From Coniferiporia sulphurascens (Eukaryota > Basidiomycota > Agaricomycetes > Hymenochaetales > Hymenochaetaceae): a DNA stretch of 64,000 nt. The notes under the pieces were generated by a model, which saw only the letters and a list, made by a program, of their open reading frames with translations, had not been told where the DNA came from and did no database searches. The position numbers were made by a program, and so were the translations under genes. Positions 55,467-64,000 of this stretch are shown piece by piece. Numbering within the stretch: position 1 is the first letter of the stretch; every line of letters starts with the position of its first letter. The stretch is from assembly GCA_002794785.1 (NCBI GenBank), contig NBBA01000008.1:1-64000 (forward strand), read 5' to 3'.

Positions 55467-58400
55467 ATGGGCGTGCCAGGGCTATGGGACGTGAGTTCAA
55501 AAAGTTTCCTTTCTGAAATAATATAAGCTTAGAATTGCATAGATTCTGCGTCCGGCGGGGCAGCAGCGCTCCCTCACACACCTTGCCGTCGTCGACGGCT
55601 TCGAGCACAATCCCGCCGGGCGGCGTGGGTTGCGCGTCGGCATCGACGCGAGCATCTGGTTCTATCACGCGACGTACGGGCGCGAGGGCGAGAACCCCGA
55701 GCTGCGTACGCTCTTCTTCCGCTGTGCGCGCCTCATGAGCCGGCCGTTCCTCCCTTTATTCGTCTTCGACGGCCCCTCCCGCCCCAAGCTCAAGCGCAAG
55801 AAAAAGGTCAGCGGGAAGGATCATTGGATGGTCTCTGGAATGCAGGAGATCATTGAGGCGTTTGGATTCGAGTACCGTACGGCCCCTGGCGAGGCAGAGG
55901 CGGAACTCGCGTATCTCAATAGAATTGGTGTCATCGACGCGATCATCACCGATGATGTCGACACGTTTCTTTTCGGTGCGACGATGCTCATCCGCAAGTG
56001 AGTGTATCTTCATTCACATAAAACTTGACTGACGTTTACTACGCAATAACAGCCCAGGCAAACTTCTCACAGGTAACAGCGCGCATCCCGTCCGGAACAC
56101 CGCAGGTAAAGACGACGGCGAGCATACATACACATATACCTCTGCCGACATTGCCTCGAACCCGGATATCGCACTCACGCAGGGCGGGCTTATCCTTATC
56201 GGGCTGCTGCGGGGTGGTGACTACGACCCGGAGGGGCTCGTGAACTGCGGGCCCACCGTCGCACACGCGCTGGCGCGTAGCGGATTCGGCGACACGCTCC
56301 TCGACGCCGCACGCACGCTCTCGCGGAAGCAACTCCCTGCCTTCCTCGCGAGCTGGCGCGCAGAGATCCGCACGGAGCTGCGTACGAACGCACGCGGGTT
56401 TCTCAGCACGAAGAAAGTCGCCCTCGCGAATGCGTTGCCCGATTCGTTCCCGGACATCGACGTGCTTCTCCTGTACACGCGCCCACTCACAAGCGAGCTC
56501 TCCTCTGAGCCGCCTACCCCTGCGCTCTACAAATGGGCACGCGAGCCGGACCTCGGTAAGCTTGCTGCGTTGTGTGAGCGCAAGTTCGAGTGGGGCGCGC
56601 GAGAGATTATTGTCAAGCGCTTCCGGACTGTCATCTGGGCACCCGCCGTACTCCGTATCCTTCGACACGCTGTACTTGACCTGGACGAGGCTGGGCCATC
56701 TACGCCACGCAAGAAGAGACCTACCGACGACGTTGACACTGACAATGACACACGGATACCTCCGGGCACGCCGTCGAGTATGATCGCTAGACACTTCTCG
56801 TCGCGCGTAGGCCAAGAAGACGACGAAACTGGCGACGATCACCGACTGATCGTCAAGATTCATTCAAAGCGCGCCCACGCATCCACGGACGGTGTCCCAG
56901 AGTATCGCCTCGAGATTGCCCCCACGCAACTCGTGCGCCTCACTGAAGCCGGAGTGCAGGGCACTCGTCCAGCGCCCAGTAAGCCTGCGGACTGCGGCGA
57001 AGGTGGTTCCGACTTCGACGACTACGACGATGATGACGACGATGACGACGAGGGCGGGAAGGCGGCGAAGAAGAAGAATGGCCCGAAGAAGCCGCCAGCG
57101 CCACCTGAGAGCCATATGCGCGTGTGGATGCCCGTAAGCATGGTCGAGCGTGTCGAGCCAGCTCTGGTCGCCGCATTCGAAAGCCGCGTTGCGCGGAGAG
57201 GGCGCGCGAAGGAGGAGCTTGCGGAGCGGAGGGCTGCACGGGCTGCGAAGGCGAGTGGAAGTGCGGGGTCGAAGACCAAGACCAAAGTAAAATCAGCTGC
57301 GAGGAAGGGCGGTGTACAGAGGAAGGCTGCAGATGAAGAGGAGGAAGAAGAGGAAGAGCTGAGCGCCGAAGAGGACTTTAGCGACGTGTTCGGCCTGACC
57401 GGGGCTGCTATGAGAAAGGGTAAGGGTAAAGCCGCTTCGAGGGGTGCCAAGGCCAAGCGGATGTCTATTCTCGCTGAGGCGGAGGAAGAAGAGGAGGAGG
57501 AAGAAGATGAAATCGCAACTCCGAAGGCCAGCAAACCAAAACCCAAAGCCCGGCCACCGCTTAAATCAGCTAGCGGCAGCTTCAGCTCATTGTTACCCTC
57601 AGGGAGCCAATCCCAATCTGAGACCGGCGCAAGTGGTAAATCCAATCTTAAATCCAAGCCCAAACCTCCTGCGAAAAGGTTGGAAGACACGCCGGCTTCG
57701 TCGGCACCCACGCTTTCTAAGTCGCCGAAACGCAGCGTGCTTCTCGAGTTGCTGAACTCGCAGAATCAGCTCTCACGTGCATCACAAAAGAGCGCAAGTA
57801 CTTCAGGGATAACGTCGGCGGCTGCGTCAAGAGTGGGTTCTGCACGTGTACCCGCGCCGTTCCCAATGTGCCGGATCAGCGACGAAGAGGAAGAGGAGGA
57901 GGACTTCCCTACCAAGCTGGCGACGGGTCTGCCAATCGCCCCGTCCAGTCCCCCGCGCTCTTCCTGGGCAGGACCGGAACTGAAGGCACGAGCGGTTCGC
58001 ACCAAGCGTACGGCACGTCCATCAAGCTCTGACTCGGAGCGGGATTCTGCCTTCGGTAGGGAGTCCGCGAGGGTGCCTCCGAGCCCGAAGAAGTCGCCGC
58101 GCCGGAGCAAGACGCAGTTGTCCCCGACAGCGCCAACAGATGCGGAGAGGCCAAAGAAAATGGTTTCGAAAGCGAAGACAAGCACACAGGGCAGTGTGAA
58201 GCCGCTACTCGCAGCGAAGGCATGGCGGCGCGGTGCGTCGGCGTCAGCGTCGACATCGGTCAAGCAGCGCAGGGAGGCGTCCTCGTCTTCTTCGGATCTC
58301 TCAGACTCAGACGCTTTAAGGAGACCAGGATCTCCCTCCCCAGTGCGCCCGCGTGTGCTCATTGGACTAACCCGGCCGAACCCCGCGAAGCCGACGTTAT

Positions 58401-58687
58401 CGAGCGTCGCAGAGCCGAGTGCCCCTCGACGTGAATACCGGGCGTCTGAGATCATCGAGCTTTCAAGTAGCTCCGATTCGGAGGGTGCTTCGACCCTGAC
58501 ATCGGTTCCGGTACCACCGCCGACTAAGCCCGCCAAAACGACGCGAATTGACTCCGTGTTCCCAATGGTCAAACCCAGAGGTGTCCTTGGCACTGGCAAG
58601 GTGGCGGAGAAGAACAGAACGCGCAAAGTCAATCCGGCTCTGCGACCTGTTCTGATGGATTCGGATGATGTGATTGATCTCACTTGA
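55467..58687 (+). CDS. Yen1/GEN1-like XPG-family structure-specific nuclease (1037 aa)
   Basis: Exons 55467..55490, 55543..55997, 56053..58687 (3114 nt). N-terminus MGVPGLWD|ILRPAGQQRS, GLRVGIDASIWFYH (D43) and PLFVFDGPSRPK (D84) form the XPG-N block. XPG-I is RTAPGEAEAELAYLNRIGVI (E125, E127) and AIITDDVDTFLFGA (D145, D146). A helix-hairpin-like segment LILIGLLRGGDYDPEGL (D216, D218) follows. MGVPGLW and the IRNPGKLLTGN strand resemble GEN1/Yen1 rather than FEN1 or Exo1. The middle has acidic clusters and the C-terminal half is disordered and Ser/Lys-rich. ASEIIELSSSSDSEG and the extreme C-terminus DDVIDLT look like SUMO-interacting motifs, which Yen1 uses. Inferred role: resolves Holliday junctions and 5' flaps in the nucleus. 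The first exon of only 8 codons uses a clean GTGAGT donor. Confidence 0.87.
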
Positions 58688-59141
58688 GCACTGCGTGCTT
58701 TGCTACTGCGTCTGTGGTCTCCGTCTTTCACTGCTTTCTTTTTGGTTATTACAGGAGACTCAAGTTAATGGTATTACGGTATGTAAGGAAATAAATGAAT
58801 TTGTACTTGGATATTAAACACCGCCGCACGCTTGAACTTGTCTCGTTTTTGAGTGTTTCACGACGATTATTTGACCTGTTTAATTCCTGCGAGTTTCTAC
58901 GATACTTTACAGCGCGAAAGGATTTGCGGCTCTTTGCGAGGTCGCGTCAATCACGTGCTAAGAATGCGCATAAGGGCACTTCCCGGATCTTATCTCAAAC
59001 GGACAGGTTCATATTTTATGCAAATACGTTTATCATACCGTCCGATCCCAGGCTCTTCGCATTCATAAGTTTAAATTGAATAACACATTACTCCCATTTA
59101 GCATCCATGCCCAGAGCTGCGAGGTGCACTCGACGACGACA
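58688..59141. other. Spacer between nuclease and hydrolase genes
   Basis: 3' UTR of the nuclease and promoter of the hydrolase; nothing else recognised. Confidence 0.4.
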
Positions 59142-60459
59142 ATGCAGACTGCCCAGCTCGATGGCGACGACGCCGGGACGCACCTCGAGTTCGCATACAT
59201 AGACTCGGGGGCACCGCCCGGCTCGGACACGTACACGACGCTCGTGTGCGTTCACGGCCACACCTACCACGCTCGTGAGCACCTCTACTTTCTATCGCCT
59301 TCATCCCCCGCTCACCAGACACCTAATGTCCGCCAGAAAACTTCTCCCGCCTGCTAACCCATGCTCACGCGCACATAATCTACGCGTCATCGCGTTCAAC
59401 CGACGTGACTACATCGGCTCGACGCCCTTCTCCCCCGCTGAGCTCGCCGCCTTATCCGGCAAGGACGACGCCGAGCATGTCGGTTTCCTGCGTGCTCGGG
59501 GCTCGAAGTCGCGCGCTTCCTGCTCTATGTGATCTCTGAGAAGAATATCCCCAAGGCTAGCGCCGACGGTACGCAGGGCGGGCTCGCACTGCTGGGTTGG
59601 TCTCTCGGAAACATCACGACGATGGCATTCCTGCGCCACCTGCGCTCGTTCCCTCGTGACCTCGTCGATGCGCTCGCGCCCTACCTACGGACTTTCTTCA
59701 TCTACGGTTAGCGCCTCTGTTTAGTGCCCTCATGGATTAGTGTGACTGACTCTGTGTTTCCCTGCTCGCAGAGGCCGGGTACAGTAGCCTCGGCTACCCT
59801 AACCCCGAAGGCGCATACCACCCACTCAAGGACACATCAATCCCGCCTCGCCTGCGCGGCATCACCTTCGGGACATGGGTCTCCTCGTACTTCACCCACC
59901 CCATATACGCCACCTCCACGCAGAAGGATACCCAGCCCGATCGAACAATGTCCGCGCTCCAAATCCTCACGCCCGAAAGGGCGACAGCGCGACGCGCATG
60001 CACGCTCGAAACGCTCGCACCATCCGAGCTCACAGCATGCGTCGACCCCACGCCCGCCACACGCTCCGAACCTGCGTTCCTGTATGTGCGCGAAGAGACG
60101 ATGCGCGACCAGATGTGCGGGTCGCTCCTGCTAGACCATCCTTCTTCCACTGACACGGACGAACCGCCGGCGCCGCTCCCACAGATAAAGGTCCGTGTGG
60201 TGTACGGCTACGCGACGACCTGGAGTATCATCTGGTGCGCCTGGGAGCTCGAGAAGGACCTCAAGCGGTGGCGGTCCGAGGGCCGGCGCGTCCGGCCTCT
60301 AACTTTGATTACCGTCGAGGAGTCGAATCATTTCGTGAGTCTTTACCCTCTTTTCCGAAGCAACAAATGATTGATGCTAATTCTGACCGTGTCGCCAAGT
60401 TCCATTGGGACGACCCGGAGTCGTTCCTGAAGGTCGCCGCGGAGGGTATAAGGTCCTGA
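59142..60459 (+). pseudogene. Alpha/beta hydrolase gene with two apparent frameshifts
   Basis: Splicing of 59142..59274, 59337..59706, 59772..60334, 60400..60459 gives the four exons of an alpha/beta hydrolase. Exon 1 ends VCVHGHTYHA (oxyanion region). Exon 2 has NFSRLL, NLRVIAFNRRDYIGSTPFS and the nucleophile elbow LALLGWSLGN (Ser). Exons 3 and 4 give TLITVEESNHF|FHWDDPESFLK (catalytic His). Exon 2 is in three registers: after THAHAH two bases (AT or TA near 59376) are extra, and in RARG|LEVARF (near 59503) one base is missing. The net change of +1 is exactly what the exon-2 length predicts. So the gene is either a recent pseudogene or carries assembly errors; outside these sites all exons are open and splice sites intact. 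Substrate unknown. Confidence 0.72.
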
Positions 60460-61418
60460 TCCGATCTTGTTTTTTTATACCATCCTAATCATCATTGGGT
60501 TTACATCCTACTAAGAGGTTGCTAAATATACTCATTCAATATAAATCATCAGTGAGCGAGCTTCGAGGTCATGGATACTAGCCGTCTAATGCCAGATAAA
60601 GGAATAAAGCACGGTCGCAAATGGCATGTAAAGTCTAACCCCCCATCTCGCATTCGATTTGAAGAAAGGCCCACCCGTGTACTTGAGGGTTATGCGAATT
60701 AAGAAGTGTAAATTTATTATGTAATAAATTATGTAATGTTTTTTTTTGATTGTACATCCTACAGAAAACGAGTGACAAATTTTCACTAGCAGAATTGAGT
60801 GCGGAGCTGCCCGGAGAGGCTTAGGCTGTATTTTTTTTACAAGATGCATATGGAGGGAGAAAGAGGCTGACAGCGGCGTTTTATGAGCGTATAAATTTCG
60901 ATGTAGTAGAAGCTCGAATATCAATCAGTGACTGTCGAAACATGATTGCATCACCCGGAATTTGGATTCTACTGATATACATGTACGTTATCCCATGTTT
61001 CCCGCACAGTCCGGAGAAGAAAAGACACCAAGGGCCCAACTTCCGTTAACAGGAAAATCGGAGTTCGGAGGTCAAGAAGTCGCCTTGACGTGCCGAGATC
61101 CCCGAGCAAGAGTAAGAAATCTTTCCGTGTACTTTTTTCCCAGAGAAATAATTTCAAGGACATCGCATTTGGTACAAACCTCTTCTGGAGATTACCCAAA
61201 GGAACTCCTTTCATTACATCCCAGCTTGTCTATCCATCTCCGTTGTGACTATGATGAAGAACCGATCCCCGCAAGTCGTGATCTGGCTTCCATAAGAGTT
61301 CCCGAAGACTATTAGTTCGCTTTACCAGCAGATCCTCCAGTGGTCACGCCTTTGACCCTTTAGGGACGGTTATATAGGGCCGAGGAAAGACGGACCCCAC
61401 CAGATCGAGGCTATCATC
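60460..61418. other. Intergenic region before MT4
   Basis: About 960 bases; the first half is AT-rich. No gene supported. TATATA at 61371-61376 lies 43-48 bases before the MT4 ATG. Confidence 0.5.
61371..61376 (+). promoter_or_regulatory. TATA box of MT4 (TATATA)
   Basis: Within the run TTATATAGGG, 43-48 bases before the ATG at 61419. Confidence 0.5.
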
Positions 61419-62434
61419 ATGTCGAATCCTGTCAACGCTCAAACAGCCGCGCCCGCTCCATTACCCATACCCCATACCTCCCGCGCTTTCACCAGCTACC
61501 CGGGAGCCGCGTACGTATTGCCCTCAGATGACCAAGAGGCTAGAAGGTAAAAAATTTGGTCCTCACAAATGACCATCGTCAAATTTGACGGAATTCGCAG
61601 GCTGGGACTGCAGCACAAAGTCCTGAAAGTCGCCTACGAGAGTAGGCTTCTTCTACCTCCCTTCAAGAATCAGTCCAGCTACTTTGTACTCGATAGTGGT
61701 ACTGGAGCCGGTAAGCCAAGGCCATATGAAATTCTGCGCATGAACTCTTGTTGATATTGATATCCCGAATAACCCGAACAGCCGTTTGGCTGTTAGATGT
61801 CTGCTCACAGCTGTCTTCGACGGCTGTACTTCATGGCATTGATATCGAGAGTCGAGTGTTCCCGCCCTCATACCCCGCGAACATCTCGTTCTCGATAGCT
61901 TCCATAACGGCATTACCAGAAGAATGGACGAATAAGTTCGACTTCGTCCACCAGCGGCTCCTTATAGCCGCACTCAAACGGGACGAGTGGCCAGTAGCGG
62001 TCAAGCAGATGTTCCGCGTCCTCAGCCCCGGAGGTTGGGTCCAGCTCGGGGAGTTCGGCCGGTGTCGTGCAGGACCCATAAACGAAAAGCACCTAGTCAT
62101 GCACCGCGCGCTCTTCGATTCCCGTAATCTTTGTCTTGACATCCATGCGGACTTGCCTAGACTACTGGAAGAAGCGGGGTTCACCAGTATTACCGTTGAG
62201 AAACGAGCTGTTCCGCTGGGCGCATGGGCAGGTCAACAGGGCATAGATTCTAGAGACAATCTCATATCCGTCTTTCGCGGCATGAAAACACCTGTCCTCC
62301 GGTCTGGAGGGCTAGGGTTTGTAGGCACGGAAGAGGACTTTGACCAGTTACTTGATTCCTTGGAAAAAGAGTGGGATGAGACAGAGGGCGCCGGGATCGA
62401 TGCATACATAGTATACGCTCAGCGACCCGTGTAA
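61419..62434 (+). CDS. SAM-dependent class I methyltransferase MT4 (296 aa)
   Basis: Exons 61419..61546 (128 nt), 61601..61710 (110 nt), 61782..62434 (653 nt). N-terminus MSNPVNAQTAAPAPLPIPHT, then YVLPSDDQEARR|LGLQHKVLKVAYESRLLLPP, motif I VLDSGTGAGA|VWLLDVCS, motif II HGIDIESR, FDFVHQRLLIAAL and RVLSPGGWVQLGEFG. Same exon layout and intron phases as MT1-MT3. Closest to MT3 in the visible motifs (KRDEWPVA.KQMFRVLSPGG, GGLGFVGTEEDFD). It is on the opposite strand and 37 kb from MT3, so dispersed rather than tandem. Substrate unknown. Confidence 0.9.
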
Positions 62435-63670
62435 TTCCTCGGAAGTAAGCGTAATCTCTCACCACCAGCGTCTACCACTGACAGGGCTCTGTAACTTGTG
62501 ACAGATTTCGTACGCAATAGAGCAAGGATCAAGTACGTAACCGATGGACGGAAAGCATGGCTGCCGAATTTGCGAGGCTCGAGGTTCTTGTACGGATCGG
62601 TATTAAAACCCCAGGCGAGTTCGGATTGTATCCTTAGAGATACCTCGACAGGAATAGTTAGAAGACCGTACCGATAGCAATTTCTAATAGATAAGACGTC
62701 GAGTTGTTCCACATGAAACCCCAGATTTCCATAGCCAAAGAATTCATTCAGAGCCCTTGGAGCACGCATGATCATCTGTTGATGACCGGACCCAAGTCTT
62801 GTGTTGGTTGTCTATAAACGCTGAAACCCCGCATGGGAGTCCTATCAGTAAGGACCGATCAGGCCAAAAGACAACGAGGGTGCTCTTACGAAAGAGCACA
62901 ATCAATCCTGTGGATTGCCGTCAGTTACCGGTATATTTGAGGATTTTCAAATACGAGCACAAGGATACACTTCTTTGCAATCGCATGAAAGAGAATGATT
63001 GTGAGAAAGTTAGCATTCATTGTCGATTAAGAATTTCGGCACGCTAGCAAACATCGCTTTATCTTTACGCCAAGTGCAAGTTTTGGCCAGTGAAAGGATG
63101 GTTAAGATGCAGTAACTCCAACCCGGTAACTCGAACGGTAACTTGTGGCACAAACCGCACAACCGGCCCTAGACATTTGGAGGACGAGGAACGGCTTAGG
63201 CACCCTTGGCTACTCCACAAGACATCTATCACAATGAATTTGTTATAACCATCAGTGGTCGTGAAACAGTTTACCTAGACATAGAGAGTGGGTCCGGCGG
63301 TGGCAACTGCATAGTAAAAACTTAAACTTGCTTTAAGTGCGGAACTTGAAGAACGTATTTAGACACTTCAGATATGTTTCTCACAGTCACGTGCTTCGGT
63401 TAGTAGGACCCCAATGCTCAGCCACTGGGTAGCTCCGAGTCAGCCACTCTTTAGTCCCCGAGTCTGAGTACAAAGAATTGAGACCAGACTCCCCAATTCA
63501 ACTCGCAATATATAAAATCCGAATAAGAACATATATTTTCATAATGATTCTACATCCAATGTGTCACTCAAAAATAAAGCGGCGCCCCCATTGAAGTCCT
63601 TTCAGACCTTGAAAAATAAGACCATGCCAAGATGCACGGAAACTATAAAATGCATGGCAAAAACCGAGAA
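62435..63670. other. Intergenic region after MT4
   Basis: About 1.2 kb, no coding signal or repeat recognised. Confidence 0.5.
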
Positions 63671-63958
63671 TTAAACAGAGACGTCTCCGCTTTCGATTTC
63701 GATCACATTGACTTTGGAATCATGATGCACAGTGTTGGAAGCTGTGGAGACAACAGGTGATAGTCTGATTGGCTCCCCGTAGTCGTTGCGCGCAATTTGC
63801 GTACGCGTTATCTGCACGGGTATGGCCTGGCCTGTCCGTTTTTGTGAAAAATTAACTCCGCGGCTGTTGTCATGTGTTGCAAGTGTTGTATTGCGCATTG
63901 TCTCGTTCGGAGAGACACCAAGGCCGATACGGACGATAATGAGCGAGAAAACTACGCC
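63671..63958 (-). CDS. Integral membrane protein of unknown function, last exon (gene continues beyond window)
   Basis: The complement of 63958..63671 is an open last exon after a TTAG acceptor (63960-63959). It starts in phase with GVVFSLIIVRIGLGVSPNE, the end of a transmembrane helix with the IIVRIGLG pattern common at the last helix of Agaricomycete multi-pass membrane proteins. A hydrophilic cytosolic tail then ends in SGDVSV-TAA. An internal ATG at 63898 is not the start. No further exon fits in the remaining 42 bases. Confidence 0.6.
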   Translation of the reverse strand, partial: GVVFSLIIVRIGLGVSPNETMRNTTLATHDNSRGVNFSQKRTGQAIPVQITRTQIARNDYGEPIRLSPVVSTASNTVHHDSKVNVIEIESGDVSV

Positions 63959-64000
63959 CTAAGAAATATTTCTCTTTTAAGTATCGAATATACTTTCCCA

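Noticed and set aside
57022..58731. Long open frames (229 and 321 codons) antisense to the Yen1/GEN1-like gene
   Set aside because: They are poly-Ser mirror images of acidic and Ser/Lys-rich repeats in the sense protein and lack any domain.
60586..60924. 112-codon AT-rich open frame on the minus strand
   Set aside because: Low-complexity AT-rich DNA with no motif; base use unlike the host genes.

Overview
The window is nuclear DNA from a filamentous basidiomycete, most likely a wood-decaying agaricomycete of the polypore type. Nearly all host genes have many short GT-AG introns (about 50-70 bases). There is a complete cellobiose dehydrogenase of the basidiomycete form (cytochrome plus GMC flavin domain, no cellulose-binding module), a DUF6534 membrane protein typical of Agaricomycetes, and Tad1-like LINE and chromodomain Ty3/gypsy retrotransposons. 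Exon coordinates were derived by hand from splice motifs, frame continuity and similarity between paralogs in the window.

Layout: (1) 1-5.3 kb: end of a DUF6534 protein (+), a small NTF2-like protein (+) and a SAM methyltransferase (MT1, -). (2) 6.4-21.8 kb: a second methyltransferase (MT2, -) whose first exon is split by a full-length LINE (7400-21727, 13-bp target duplication). The RNase H region of that LINE is itself interrupted by a complete Ty3/gypsy chromovirus (8525-16144, two 560-bp LTRs, 5-bp target duplication). (3) 23-34 kb: methyltransferase MT3 (-), class II aldolase (-), a Set3-like PHD/SET protein (-) and a mitochondrial-type RluA pseudouridine synthase (+). (4) 36-41 kb: cellobiose dehydrogenase (+) and a second NTF2-like gene (-). 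(5) 41.3-47.7 kb: a second full-length LINE (-, 14-bp target duplication). (6) 48-60.5 kb: Rif1-like protein (-), a Tc1/mariner-type MITE, a small hydrophilic protein (-), a Yen1/GEN1-like XPG nuclease (+) and a frameshifted alpha/beta hydrolase (+). (7) 61.4 kb to end: methyltransferase MT4 (+) and the last exon of a membrane protein (-).

Two themes stand out. First, a four-member methyltransferase family keeps one gene architecture (three exons, a middle exon of exactly 110 nt, identical intron phases), and one member has been knocked out by a nested retrotransposon insertion that can be resolved to the base. Second, the retroelements show their biology directly: an 11-nt self-primer/primer-binding-site pair of the Tf1 type, a canonical -1 slippery heptamer at the gag stop, an extra zinc-knuckle ORF between pol and the 3' LTR, overlapping stop/start codons between LINE ORFs, and decay dominated by CpG transitions. 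Intergenic stretches otherwise hold nothing I can support.
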